A stretch of DNA of 40,395 bases from Pelargonium cotyledonis. Its lineage: Eukaryota > Streptophyta > Magnoliopsida > Geraniales > Geraniaceae. The stretch is taken from NCBI GenBank assembly GCA_036897625.1, contig JAYMTA010000110.1:1-40395 (forward strand). Direction: 5' to 3'. Numbering within the stretch: position 1 is the first letter of the stretch; the number at the start of each line of letters is the position of its first letter. A model generated the notes under the pieces. The model was not told the origin of the DNA, ran no database searches, and worked only from the letters and a program-made list of their open reading frames with translations. Positions 12,301 to 24,193 of the stretch are shown here, piece after piece. Made by a program: the position numbers and the translations under genes.

Positions 12301-15300
12301 AATTTATTCTTTGTTCCATTACTAGAAATTAGTAAACGAGGAAAGAGACTCATATCATAATTATCTACCTCATACTATTATTCCTCAGTACTTTTATATA
12401 AATTACCCTAGAGTTTCTTAGCCCAGCTCTAGTACTTATAGACATTTTAAGTGAAATCTTTTTAACCCCTATGCTTTCAATGAAATTTTAGTGCAGAAAC
12501 TGCTTTATGTCAAAAGTTGTAGGTTTTGAGTCCAGTTATTCGTAGATTCTTTTTGGTTATTGATAAACAAGAGAATCTTATAAAAAAGATTCTTGGGGCT
12601 GTACTCTAGATGTTATGGGAAACATATTCGTAATGTATTCTTTCTGAAACGAAAAAGAGCTCTAGTTTACAATTCCCTTTACAGACTGAAGATAACTTTA
12701 TCGATCGCTTAATAGCTTAGTCAAAAAACTCTTTAAAATCTTGGAAAAGCCCGTCAAGATTATATCCTGTCATGGGGTCCCGCTCTTTGCTAACTCAACG
12801 AAAGTTTATGAAAAAAAGGGTTTACGCAAATACTATATAAATGTCTTAGTTAACCTTACCAATGACATCAGAGCCTATTCACGGGTACACAATAAGTCTT
12901 GGCTCTGTCCTGATTGCTTTGGTAATAAAAATCTAGGGGTATAAAAAGCTCGCAAGAGATTCAAATTTTAAGACTTTCCTTGGAATTCAATTAAGCAATT
13001 TTTGGGTTTATCCAGTCAAGTAAGAAGAGCCCTAATGCTAAGAGTATAAGGGGCCTCGCGCGCTTTTTATCCAAAAAGTTACTACTACCATGCGTGTGTT
13101 TAAGGGGTACTCTCTATTAAAAAAACTAGTTTTAAAAGTGAACTTAATTTTTCAAGAACTTCTTTTTAGTGTAACGAAAATACTTTAGCTTCAACCTGTA
13201 TACTGTGCTTCAAAATTGAGCTATTAACTACCACTACAATTACAGTAACTCTGGTTTCGCTTTTTTATAAGGATTCCTTTCCTAGTCTTCCTTAAATAAA
13301 ATAGGATACCCGCTCCACTTGAACTGACGACACGTATTAAAAGCATAGCATAGGGTCTTAGAACTTTATAATTAAACTCTCCTTGTAAAAAAGCCTGAAC
13401 TAGAGTTACGTTCTTAGGCTTCTGTAGGATATACACTTCATATAATCCTAAAGTTTTTTTTTATCTAGTGTTTTAGAGGATACCCTTAGTTAGTAGTTAA
13501 AGATCCCTGGCATAACCATAACTAGGAAATGGGGAGTCTCGAATTCTTAAGGTAATGCAAAAGTATGAGGGCTCGAAAAGTACTTGCTTTTATAGTTATA
13601 GTACTGTTTTCGTGGTACACTTTATCGTAATTATGGTTGATATAAGTGATTAGGGCAAGACTTTTATACGGGGTTATTTTTAGCTGTCACTAGGAACTGA
13701 CTCGAGTCAATGCAAACCCGGATTACTGTGCTTTAAAAATCTAAGAACCTGTTCTTATGCTAAGTCGACAAGGGGCGTATCCCCTAGAAATGAAAGAGGT
13801 TTCTTACCGGTTTTTAAGCAGCTCCTGACTACAGGAAGTGGCTTTGACAAGTACTCCCTTGATTTCAAGTGTAAATGTTTTACCACGCTTTTCGGACCTA
13901 AAAGAGTTTACCCTTGCGACTTCTAACAGGGAATCCCGACTCTTTTAAACAAATTCTAATTTTAAGGAACTTTATAAAAAGAACTCGCGGAGTTCGCAAT
14001 CTGGGGTATTTTTCTCTATCTGAATTCTTAGTCTTCCCTTTCTTTATGACTCTATATATTAGGGCTAAACTCTACCCGAATAAGGAGAGGCGCTTGCTTA
14101 TAAATAAAATTTGTATCCACATTAGAAATCCTAGAAGTACTTAATGTAAAAGGTATCTCTTCTATAGGAAACGGATGGGATTCTTTTTTACAAGTATACC
14201 AAATTAAGCATAAACTTGGGTTTGAAAAACGCGAAGCAGTTACTAAAATGACGGAGACTTTAGTAAAAGAAAGTTCAGTTTCCAGTTACTGCTAGGTCTA
14301 CCCACTTCAACAAGTTCAGAAAAACTATAAAAATATTCCTCAAGAGACTCTAAATCTGACAAGGGATGGGGCCTACGAGTTCCTCTTTTTTGAATAGAGA
14401 AAAGGAAGGGTCTTGCTTTGACATAACACATAACAAAGCTTTAGTTATTTCTTGTGTGCCACTTTATTAACGAGATTGAGATCCTGCCTTTCTCCTCCGC
14501 GGCTAAAGTCCCTTATGATCCTGGGCTAATGAAGTCTATCAGCAGAGGGATTCCTAATATCTGTTTTGGGGTAATTTAAGCGTTCGATACCTTATATAGG
14601 CAGCTTTTCAGTATTTCGTGGGGGGTTCCCCTATAATATGTATATTTTATATACCTTGGTATGCTACTTTTTTTTTTTACTTTGAAAACCTGAACTCGAG
14701 CCTAGCTCTGGTATAGAAATCCTGATGTTTATTTTGCAAAAGTACCCTTTTTTAGGGACTGTGTTAAACTCCGGGGTTCTTTTATAAGTAGTTATAAGTA
14801 GGCATTCCCAGTTTCTGCCTTTAGGGATACAGGAAATCCTTTAGTTTGGTGCTATTAAAAAGAGGAGGTTACCACAGGTAGTACAGGATTCTTAGAGTTT
14901 TTTTGGCCGTTGCGGCAAGTGTAACTATATATTAAGGAATTAAAAGGCAAAGCCTGGGGTAATAAGGTCAAACTCGTTTAGGAACCGAAGGTAGCGAACT
15001 CCCTTTTAAGCGGTATCCTTGCCATAACTAGAACTGTTTTCCCAGATATTCTTTATTTTATAATGGGGTAAAAGGGCCCTAGGTTTTTGTGTAAAAGCCG
15101 TTACTGGATTCCTTTTTTAGGAATAATTTCTCTTAAAGAGTCTAAAAAAGATTAGAAACTGAATATGAAGACACAGGAGCCCCCGGATTTCCTAAAACGG
15201 ATATACTATGGGGTTAATAAAAGGTAGGGATATGAAAGCTAGAGAGGTTAAGAAGAAGCAAGTTATGAAGCGCGAGATAGAGATACAGAATAGTAAAGAT

Positions 15301-15618
15301 ACACAGAATAAGGAGTAGGTTAATAAGAGTAAGCTGCAGAGTCCCGGTGTGAAGAAGAGTATGAAACAAGATATTCTTATCAAAGTAAAGGCTGCTTTTG
15401 TGTTCCTGTGTTTCTGATAATAAAGTAAAAGAGGTTAGGGAATAAATGGAAGAGTTCCTTTAAGTACTCTCTAACTAGAGCAGAAAAGAGAAGATTTACT
15501 TACTAAATTTTCTAGTAAACTTCCTTAGATCAATAAAACTACAAAGAAACCTATTTCAAAATATCCTAAATGAATAAACAGAGTATACAGTAAAGGAAAA
15601 CTTTCTTTAGCTGTCTCT
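9346..15618. other. Organelle-like tract, block 3: no gene seen
   Basis: Long stretch without a recognisable gene. GGGATTCCC recurs at 10281-10289. A GC-rich patch around 11811-11856 can form a small hairpin (CTCC 11829-11832, GGAG 11838-11841). A frame at 12741-12944 (TTG start, 67 codons, contains CPDCF) is unrecognised and not longer than chance. GGGGTTCCCC lies at 14622-14631, AGGAAATCCT at 14831-14840, and a 10-bp tandem (TTATAAGTA twice) at 14781-14800. Confidence 0.55.
15232..15318 (+). CDS. Very short Lys/Glu-rich ORF in a purine-rich run (speculative)
   Basis: ATG at 15232 to TAG at 15316-15318 gives 28 residues dominated by Lys, Arg, Glu and Gln, preceded by the purine stretch AAGGTAGGGA. 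It lies within a strongly purine-biased plus-strand run at about 15220-15375. The purine bias alone would give a Lys/Glu-rich translation, and the opposite strand gives an equally meaningless Phe/Leu/Ser-rich frame. I do not recognise it and do not claim it is expressed. Confidence 0.1.
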   Translation: MKAREVKKKQVMKREIEIQNSKDTQNKE

Positions 15619-15691
15619 TCCTCAATAACTTAGTGGTAGAGCATTCGGCTGTTAACCGCACGGTCGTGGGTTCAAATCCAGGTATTCGGAT
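15619..15691 (+). tRNA. trnN-GUU: tRNA-Asn(GUU)-like, plastid type, stems decayed
   Basis: Closely follows the plastid-type tRNA-Asn, which plant mitochondria also carry. The 5' end is TCCTCAATAACTTAGTGG, the D-arm GTGGTAGAGC, the anticodon region CGGCTGTTAACCG, and the T-loop region GTGGGTTCAAATCC. The anticodon loop CTGTTAA is intact, with U33 and GUU. Four of five anticodon-stem pairs form. The T-stem (GTGGG against CCAGG) and the acceptor stem are largely unpaired compared with the canonical gene. It would have adapted Asn codons in an organelle; with these breaks it is more likely a pseudogene. Confidence 0.6.
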
Positions 15692-17735
15692 CAGATAAGT
15701 ATCTAGTTTAAGTACTTAGATTTCTTTCTAGCGAGCTTAGAATTTATTAAGTAACAGATATTCATTAATATTCTCACAAGCCCAGCTAGCCAAAGTCATA
15801 AATAAAGTTATATTCTTCGGAACCCCTCTTATCTGTTTATTAGGTTAAGCAAGTATTTGACTATAAAGCGCATATTAAATATCTTACTAGTAACTCTTTT
15901 GTTCACCATAATCTTACAGTATCTCAAATAAATATAACGACAGTTCTTTAATCAGAATCTAGGGGTCCTTATAATTCAAAGAATCCAGGATGGGGAAAAA
16001 TGCCTATTAAATGCTAAAGTTTATAAGCTCGTAAGTAGGGTTTCTGAATAGGATTTCCTTATCTGACTCCTGTACATCTCTAGTGTCTCTTTTCCTTATG
16101 GAGTAGCTCAGTGATTACGGATTACTTTAGTTAAGTCAGAGTCTGGGAAGCTCAGGGGTAACTCGGGTTAGAAATTACTATATATAGTTGATTTAGATTC
16201 TTTATTAAAAAGAAAATTAGCTAAATATTCCATTTCAGGGGTCGGGTCGAAGGGTGTATAATCTTCTATCCTGTATTTAGTAAAGTGGCTCAAAACCTAC
16301 ACAAAGCCTTTTTAGTTTTACGTTTAAATACCCAAACAAAGCCTTGTTTAATAGAGTTTATATACCTTCCAAATAGTCCCAGAATTTTAAAATAACTCAG
16401 CAAGAATGCTTATATGCCTGAAAATCAGGGCAACAGTTTATTAAACAAGTTAGGACCTTAAACATTATAAGAAATAGTTGTTGATTACTGGTAGAGGTTT
16501 TTCTTTATTAGTATCAGGATCCGCTTTTAAGGAGGTCCCTAGTAGATAGAAGAGAATAATCCGTACTTTTGTTTCAGTTTCTTTTTTAGAACCCCTTTTA
16601 CTAACAATTCTCTGTTAAATGGGGTACTTTAGCATTTACACATAGCGTATTAAATCTTTGCAAAGGAACAAGCAAGTATAGGTTGGTTGAAGTAATTAAT
16701 ATACTGATTTTGATACCTAACCAGGACTGGTAGGAGTCTCTTTCTTGCTACTCTGATGATCTTTCCCTTTTAGGAATCCTAATAATACCTAGCGGAGCTC
16801 TCTACAGCTTAACGAATTAAGCTTTAATAATACTCTCCAAACTATTTTCCTTATTTGCACTCGCTTTGAAAAGTGCTTCGAAATTGGAAATCTTGTAAGT
16901 AGTGTAAAAATGCCTAATTAGGAGTTCTTACTCCAGAAAAAGTATACTCAGAGTAAACTTTAGCTGAATAAAGGGTTAATACAAACGAGTATTCCTTCAG
17001 TAAGAATTCTAGTTTTTATAAGAGGGGTTCTCCTTAAAGTAGACGTAATAAATTGAATAAAATAAGGTAGTACTAGTATCTGATATTCCTTTAGTTTTAG
17101 TAATCTTAGTAAGAAGAAGTTTTAAAGTACTCCTAAATTGTACCCCTTTTTTAAACTAAGAGTTTCCATCTGCAGTCACACTGCCCTTAATAACGAAGAA
17201 TTCATAGAGATCCTACTTCTAAAAAGGGAGCTTCTCAAACGAAGTAACGTACTTAAGTGAAAAACTCTGCATTAACTACTAGTAGTAAGCCCTTAAGCCA
17301 TATAGATGTGAATAAGAGAAAGCTCTTTCTCTTAGCCTAGGAATCCAAGTATAGGAATTAAAAACAAGAGTGTGAATTTACTTGTGAGGAATCTTCTAAC
17401 TAAAAAGCTATGCCAAAGTGTAGAAGTCGCCCTATTCCTAATGAGTTTCAGCTTAAGGACTGTACTTTTCTTAGAACTCCTTTTGATTAAAAAGCAGTAA
17501 TTGAATAAGTAACGATATTTTTTCATTGGGCACTAAACAGTTTATAAAGAAAGTAGTGCTCATAGTAAAGTTTCCTGTTTGTAGTTCTTGATTTGCCTAT
17601 ATCTTTTTAGTATATAGTACTAACTCCTGAGAAGCAAGATAGGGGTTTTGATTAATCTACAAAAGACAGTCTTTCTATACAAAAAGTTATAGTGAATCTC
17701 AAGTTATAAAAATATTAAGTTGACAACAAGACACC
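15692..17735. other. Organelle-like tract, block 4: no gene seen
   Basis: No coding frame recognised. Near 16100 there is an isolated D-arm-like string (GGAGTAGCTCAGTG) without a matching anticodon arm or T-arm, so I do not call a tRNA. The 64-codon minus-strand frame at 17332-17526 is unrecognised. Confidence 0.5.
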
Positions 17736-17808
17736 CAGCGCTTCCCCGATTGAACCTTTGAATGACGATTCTCTGAATCAGTGCTTTACCAATTGGCTAT
17801 ACTCTCCA
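17736..17808 (-). pseudogene. tRNA-Gln-like remnant (mitochondrial type)
   Basis: The minus strand starts TGGAGAGTATAGCCAATTGG, continues with GGTAAAGCA and ends with TCATTCAAAGGTTCAATC. This block order matches plant mitochondrial or cyanobacterial-type tRNA-Gln(UUG). The anticodon loop is TCAGAGA, so the UUG anticodon and U33 are lost, although four of five anticodon-stem positions can pair (one as G-U). The 3' acceptor half (ending near CGCTGG) does not pair with the 5' half. Decayed copy. Confidence 0.45.
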
Positions 17809-20800
17809 CATAACTGCTCAAAACGAGAGTGACTATAACTAGAGTATTTAGGATGATCTATTTCTCTATTTTATATAAGCGATTTACTAATCAAGGAAAC
17901 TTCTGATTAAAAGTTTTTTGAGTTAAAGTGAAAGGGGCCAGACTCTATTACATAAATAAGGGAAGAAGAAACGTGGATTTCATACACCAAAACCCTTGAG
18001 ATAGTAACTCTTTTTATTCTACGTCCCAAAGCTTAGGACTGCTTTTCAAGCTGGACTCAACTCAATCTTCTTATTCGAAATTTTATGTACTTAATTGTAT
18101 GCTGTATCTAATTCTCTGGTGAAAAGTTTAAATCCTATTTTTTTAGTACTATAAAGAAAGCATCTATGTAAGTGACAAAGTGTTCTACTTTAAGGGTCTC
18201 CCCGTAGATTCCCAGACCCCTTTTTCTAGGTACACAAATATCATAAAGGAGCACCGAGAAATCCCGTGCAGAAAGACTTTTTCTTAAACTAAGAAAGGGT
18301 TGGCAAAATACAGGGAGGTTCAAATTCGTGTTATATCCTTTATAGGGGCTTTAAATCTAATAGAATAAAAATTCTAAGGCATTCCTCGGTACATAACTAA
18401 CTAATAAAGAGGAATAGAATTGTACTGGGAATATGAAGAATATAAAAACCAAGTATAATACAAGTTTTTACAGAAGTTAAGTTATCTAAAAAAATTTATG
18501 TTTACGGATTTCAAGTTAAAAGGATATATTTAAAAAGGAGTCTTATTTTTCAGCTTTTTCAGATATAAGATCCCCTTTAGAATTGAGTCTTCACTTACTA
18601 GGTATCCTTTATTAGAACTCAAAGAAGGTTTAGTAGTTACTCTGCCAATTGGAGACACCCTGCCCAAGATATATAAAAGGTATCCAAGTTACAGCCCTGT
18701 ATCTTTAGTAAAGTTAACTAGATTATCAACACACAAATAGTATACCGGTTAGTTGAAAGAGTACCATATATTAAGAAATGAACACCTAAGGTTACTTTCC
18801 CTAAAGGAGTCCACTAGTCTCCTATATACCCCCTCCCCTGTGAGCGCTACCCTTGCAAATAGTGCTTATAAGGAATTCTTGTATCTTGTTTTTGGTTTTA
18901 CTCGTACCCCGTACATATCCTTTTCAGAAGAGTATCCGCTAAAAGGTATTTTGATAACAACTCTCGCCGAGCTCTAACACCTTAATTTTAGGTTGCTTCC
19001 GAGCTTTCGGGTAGCTTAAATAACTTAAATTACACAAATCCCAAAAAGCAATAAGTCGATTCTATGAAGAGAACCCTTGACTAACTAATTCAGTTTAAAA
19101 CGAAGATCGAAAATAAATATAGTATAACAAAAAGTTCTTATTTATAGGTTAATAAAAGGGGAGGTTCGAAATGGTATAGCTTCAGAAATAGCCTACCGCT
19201 CGAATTACTTATACCTTATAAACTTTATACTTTTTGGTACGCTTTCTTTTTATTTATTACTACGAACGGATCTTGCTTAGAAATAAAAGAAGGGGATTCC
19301 TTTTACTTACTTTTACTTATAGGCATTCGTAGGATCGATCTAATTATACTTTATATACCACACCTACTCCTGCTTAAGTTTAATAACAGGCTTACAATAT
19401 ATAGTATAGGTAGAATCCCTTGAATTACATATCCAAACATGTCAAAATCTCGTTACGTTAAAAGGATTCCCAACTTTACGAGCCAAATAAAGGGTTCTTT
19501 ATAGCTATAGGATTATGTACTATGAGTACTCTTTCGTAAATCTCTTAATAATACAAGGGGGAATTGAAAAGTATTCGTAACTACTATTTTGTTATTGGTA
19601 ACGCTTTTTAGCGCCGTATAACCACTTATTAACATATGTTACTAACAATTTTTTTATCAAGTCATGCCTACTACCCCTAGTTTTTTATGATTCACGAGTC
19701 CATTTCAAAGCGGAGTAGTATACCCTTTCCTTGAATTTTCCATTTTTAAGAAGGAATCTAGACGCAAAACTGAACTAGACTAGGAATGGCTGAATAACCT
19801 GCTTTCTAAGCATTTAAGTAGAAAAGTCTTCTTAATATTCAATTTGTATATCAAATTTGAATGAAAGCGGAATAAGCAGAACAGCCCATTAGTACTAAAC
19901 TGAATAAAAAAACGGATCCATTTAAGTGAATTATTTCGACAATATTTCAAGAAGTTAGTAATTTATTAGAAACTCAGCAAAAGCTCTGGTATAAGGGGGC
20001 TTAATTATTCTTAAAAATAGTGTTAGTAAAACAAAGAAAATTAGGAATATCCAAACAATTTAATTTCACCCTGTATTTACTGCTAGTATTACTGAATTAG
20101 GCTGTAAGGTAGCCCTTTACTACAAATATATCTAGATCACAATGTCTGTCGTTAACAAATAATAGAACTCTCTTTGCAATACCTATTTCTTTGGTAATAT
20201 TGAAGTAACCAACTTGATTAAACTTAGAATCCGTTCTTTTAAGCTTAAGAGATCCAGTAATAAATACAAAATTTAGGAAGGGTCTTTTTTACTAACATCA
20301 AAGGAGATTATACAGCTACTAGTTTATATCTATAATTTTCGATATGGTGGGATGTGACGCTCTAAACAGCATAAAAATTGAAGACAAACTATTAATCTTT
20401 ATTCTTAAGAATTTTACCAGAAAGTTATCACGTAAGATTTCCTAATTTCTTGGTCTAAGCTTTCCTTAATATTTTTGTATACTCTTTTTCGTAAGAGAAT
20501 CTTTAAGATATCATATTCATATACGCTTTTTTGTTCATTGGAAGGAATGAAATCACTTAATCTTTTAATTATAAGGATAATACCTAGTAACTAATTTTAT
20601 CATTTTTCCACCATAAGAGGACTCTTAGCAGGTTATATTTTAATTGTCCATCAGAAATAGAAGCATATAAAATTACATCATAAGAGATCTCGTTGATGGC
20701 TGCTCCTTTAATCTTTCAAATTTAAGAGCATAAATAAAGAATCCAGCAAGTTTTCGTTAGTTATGAGTCACTTGTACTTTTAAACGGTTCACGGTTAAGA

Positions 20801-21483
20801 CTGGCCTTTATTGAAGTAGTTTTTTAGTCATCAACAACAAGACAATCTATACTAACTACACTACTTACTCTAATGGTAATATAACCCCTACCCCTAGACT
20901 TCCTATTCCAAATAAGATAGTTAATATAGCTGCAGGCTAGAACAGTAGGAAAATAGCTACAATAGGTAGAGGCTGCAGTAAGAGTACGGGTTCCTTAGCC
21001 GTAAGAAGAATCCTAAGACAGGTACTAAGCTCCATAAAATACAGATTCCAGTTATAGATAATAGCCTAGTTCTCAGGAAGGATATAGATCTTAATAAATT
21101 TATTAAAAGGATAGATATGATACAGGCTAAGCGTAAGGCTTCCAATTTAGGATTAAAGTATAAAAAGCCAAAGTCATTTGTTTGCGGTAAATACACTTTA
21201 TTTGATGCATCTTACTATCTCAAAGCTCTAGAAATCTAAGGAATTTTGTTTTTAATAAAATATAGAAAATAGAATATAAGGAGCCGGGGGTTTCTACATA
21301 TACAGAGTTTTTTCTTAACTGTAATGTTGCACGTAGTAAGTCAATTTTATATAAGCGAAGATATCCATTATTATAAATTTAAAAGACTTCGTAACATATG
21401 CTTTAGTCAGTCTCTCATCTCGAAACCTAATTTTATCCTTTTATCGTGCTAGTAATTAGTAATTAAAAAAGGAGTCTTTCTAC
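17809..21483. other. Organelle-like tract, block 5: no recognised gene
   Basis: No RNA or known protein gene. The most protein-like stretch is the plus-strand stop-to-stop frame listed separately at 20982-21239. The 74-codon frame at 18753-18977 (non-ATG start) and the minus-strand frames in this block match nothing I recognise. Confidence 0.5.
20982..21239 (+). CDS. Unrecognised Lys-rich open frame without a clear start (speculative)
   Basis: After a TAA at 20979-20981 the plus strand stays open for 85 codons to TAA at 21237-21239. The only ATG is internal (21117), leaving 40 codons. The translation has a soluble-protein look, with many Lys and Ile, a single Cys, and a C-terminal half containing LGLKYKKPKSFVCGKY and DASYYLKALEI. 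I recognise no family. Open stretches of this length are expected several times by chance in 33 kb of such AT-rich sequence, so this is only a candidate relic. Confidence 0.12.
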   Translation, partial: EYGFLSRKKNPKTGTKLHKIQIPVIDNSLVLRKDIDLNKFIKRIDMIQAKRKASNLGLKYKKPKSFVCGKYTLFDASYYLKALEI

Positions 21484-21560
21484 TCTATAATGCAGTTCAA
21501 TTGGTTAGAGCGCTTCTATGTCAAGGCAAAAGTTGCGGGTTCGAGTCCCTTAAATCCAAG
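21484..21560 (+). tRNA. trnD-GUC: tRNA-Asp(GUC)-like, plastid type, stems decayed
   Basis: Strong resemblance to plastid-type tRNA-Asp: D-arm block AGTTCAATTGGTTAGAGC, anticodon loop ATGTCAA (U33 present, GUC anticodon) and T-arm block GTTGCGGGTTCGAGTCCC. The anticodon stem (CTTCT against GGCAA) has only two or three pairs. The T-stem has three Watson-Crick pairs of five, plus a possible G-U. The acceptor halves (CTATAAT and AATCCAA) do not pair well. Plant mitochondria often carry a plastid-derived trnD, which fits the other tRNA types here. Probably non-functional. Confidence 0.6.
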
Positions 21561-23194
21561 GAGAATCCCGTATAAGTCAAAGGTGCCGATATAATTAAAT
21601 ATACTAGGAATTTGCTCTATAATGCTATACATGAAAAACTGCATCTCCCTTTTTGACTCAAGAACCCTTGAATTTTTGTTTGGGATAAAACCTTTAAGCG
21701 GATTGCCTACGACAGCACTTGAGGAACCTGTACCCGCCTTCTAAATTGAGCAGTATTCTAGACGATATAGGAGTTTGAAAAAAGGTCTCAGATGTAATTA
21801 AGTCAATGTTATTCATCACCAGTATTTTTATTACGTTAATCTAGTTAAGTGTCATGGGGTCCACTTGGATTCTCTGTGAGGAACGATTTTCTTTTGTGGG
21901 CATTCCCTTATGAGGAACACATTGAATAGTATTTAAGTTATAATGCACGATAAAAGGCCCTACAGTTCTCCTTAATAACGAAGTCCTTCAATTCATGCTT
22001 AATAGAAAATATTCTACAACTTACAAAGAAAACGCGTATAAGAATTGTTTCCAACACATCACATACCAAATGGCTTTTTCTTCAAGTGAAACATTTAATG
22101 AGAGTTCATTGTGATAACAGGAATCCGGTAAAATAAAAGAATTTTTTATTTCTTTAGAATATACAGAACCTACTACTACCTTTTTGCCCAGGAAAGAGAT
22201 CTCTTCATAATTAGTGAAAGAACCCCTTTATAAAGTGAAATATTCTCTGTAAAATTTCACTTGAAACAGGTTTAGCAAAAAAGGGAATCAAAGCAACGCC
22301 TTTCTATATTATCAGCTAGTTGACTACAAAACTCAACAAGGGTCCTTTTTCTGGGTGGTTAGTAAATTTGAGCTACTCATTTTACATATTCTGGAAAAAA
22401 GTCCTAGTTGAATTCCTGTTACAAATCCTCTCCTTACTAATACAGTACATAAAAAGAGGAGCAGAACACCTCAGGGAGAAAGCTTGTTTAAGCCTCACTT
22501 TAAAGTTATGTAATAAATAAATCTTATTACTGAATGTGTTTGTTTTATAGGAATAAAAAATTTCAGTATTAATACGATACAGAAGTCTATGTAATATCAG
22601 ACATAAATATTAGAGTAGCAAATGGTTCCCTTTATCAAGAAGAGAGTTATCTGTTCTTTGCATTTCCATGAAGTTAAATTTACTTCCTAATATAAGTTTC
22701 CGCTGAAACGAAGGAATTCCGAGTGCTGCTTCTTGGTTTCTTTGGTACGGTAAGAGAACCCTGGATTGGAAATTACTAAACCCTATGCAGAAAACTCCTC
22801 TGCAAAATAAGGATCCTCTCTAAAAAGTTTTTTGTGTTCCTTAATAAGCAAAGAAATAGAATAATGAGCTAGTCAGGTAAACCTCAGTAAATAAAGCTTT
22901 TAAATAACATCAACAAAGTGACTCCTTTTTTCCAAGAAGTACTCGTAGGAATGCCAAGTAGGGCCTTTTACATCACAAAAAAAGAACTGCATTCTAGAGA
23001 ATAAGAGAGCCCTTTCCCTACAAACAAGACCACGCTTATCCGCCAACGGAAGTAGCAAAAACTTGTAAGTTAATGAATACTCTAATTTTAAGTAACTTTT
23101 TTGGTTCATCGTAATAAATCAAGTTCCTGTGCAAGTTCTCTTTATCTACTCTATTATTCCCGGATCCCTTGTTAGAAAAAAGGGGTTTACTAGG
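21561..23194. other. Organelle-like tract, block 6: no gene seen
   Basis: No coding or RNA gene recognised. The palindrome AAGGGTCCTT lies at 22338-22347. The frames at 22320-22520 (plus) and 22900-23221 (minus, two overlapping) resemble nothing known. Confidence 0.5.
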
Positions 23195-23265
23195 GAAACT
23201 TCTTCTCGGTTGGTAGAACATCTAGCTAATAATACGAATTCAAAAGGTTCAAGTCGAATAGTTTA
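23195..23265 (+). pseudogene. tRNA-like remnant, identity unclear
   Basis: Blocks in tRNA order: D-arm-like GGTTGGTAGAACATC, an anticodon region CTAGCTAATAATACGA and a T-arm-like AAAAGGTTCAAGTCG. Counting back from the T-arm puts AAU at the anticodon position, not an expected organellar anticodon, and only about three anticodon-stem pairs form. No acceptor stem is visible. Tentative. Confidence 0.22.
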
Positions 23266-23640
23266 GGAATGTCTTGGCTGTCTTAGCTGAGGAGTTGGCT
23301 TGAGCTTGCTGGTTAGCTTGAGATTGAACACAGTGAGTGGTGTAGCTTGCGTTGAAGGAGAGAAGCAAACCCTACGAAAAGAAGAGGAGCTTTAGGTTGG
23401 CTCTGAACGAAGTGAGGAGGATTGTCTCATAGCTCTGAACTGAGAAGGAGTGACTTTAAATTGGTTTGACATGCCGGAGAAGTTGTCGGCGTACAGTAGG
23501 GTTCGACATTTCATTGCTGGGGTTTCTTTCGGTGATTCCTGCTAGCAAAAGAAGAAGTATTTCCACTGTTAAGAACACCAATAAAAGCAGCAACATGGAC
23601 ATGGTTCAAGACCTGGGTTATATAGGATAAATAAGAAGAC
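23240..23640. repeat. Compositional island with diverged ~25-nt repeats
   Basis: This stretch is visibly richer in G than its surroundings (about 20 G to 8 C per row at 23281-23460). It contains related segments: GGCTTGAGCTTGC at 23297, TAGCTTGAGATTGAACA at 23314, TAGCTTGCGTTGAA at 23343, GGCTCTGAACGAAGTGAGG at 23398 and TAGCTCTGAACTGAGAAGG at 23430. They share a TAGCTnTGA...GAA...GAGTG-like core at irregular spacing. Short frames around 23480-23560 exist but are not recognisable. It may be a separate insertion within the tract. Confidence 0.4.
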
Positions 23641-24193
23641 TTAACTCTTGGTGTTGGATGTTAGATCTTTCTATTTAAGTTTAGGAGTGAGCTCCTTTAA
23701 TCCCCCCAAGTTCATGTCCTACTACTTTTTAATTCTTTTACTATTTACTAATTGTTATAGTTTACTAGACTTTCCTCTGCTGTATTACCTACATTACTAA
23801 CTTCAGGAAATTTAAAAATTGCTCGAGACTAACCTGGTTTCTAGGTAATACACGAATTAATACCTGGGCTGGATAGGTATATCCTTGGGGTTCTGCACAA
23901 GGGTTTCTATGTATCTAGATATGTCTGACATTCTTAGTATTTTCCGCTACACCATCCCATTCAATCTGTTTAAGAGAGTAAGGTAACACTGACTTTTGCT
24001 TTACCGAGCAGCTCCTCTATTTGTATAGTTCCCCAATTATAGTTTTTTATTGAATATTTTATAGAACTAGAGTTCTTTTAAACCTTTAGTATTATATTCC
24101 TTAAGTCTTATAACCATAACAAAGGGATCCCTATTTGCTCCTTTTTTAAGCCCAAAAGACATCTTTATATATAGAATTTTTGAAAAAAAAAAA
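23641..24193. other. Organelle-like tract, block 7: no gene seen
   Basis: AT-rich sequence with no frame or RNA I can support. It separates the G-rich island from the tRNA-Gln-like element downstream. Confidence 0.5.

Noticed and set aside
12480..12545. Asp-like tRNA fragment (TTATGTCAAAAGTTG then GTAGGTTTTGAGTCC)
   Set aside because: Anticodon-loop and T-loop strings are present, but the T-loop has an extra base, and there is no D-arm or acceptor stem.
13224..13436. Minus-strand 70-codon frame, and similar 60-80 codon frames throughout the tract
   Set aside because: Number and length agree with chance for DNA with this AT content; no recognisable motif.
15192..15383. Hydrophobic 63-codon minus-strand frame
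   Set aside because: It is the pyrimidine-rich complement of a purine run; Phe/Leu/Ser content is a composition effect.
16100..16160. D-arm-like GGAGTAGCTCAGTG
   Set aside because: No anticodon arm or T-arm follows at the right distance.
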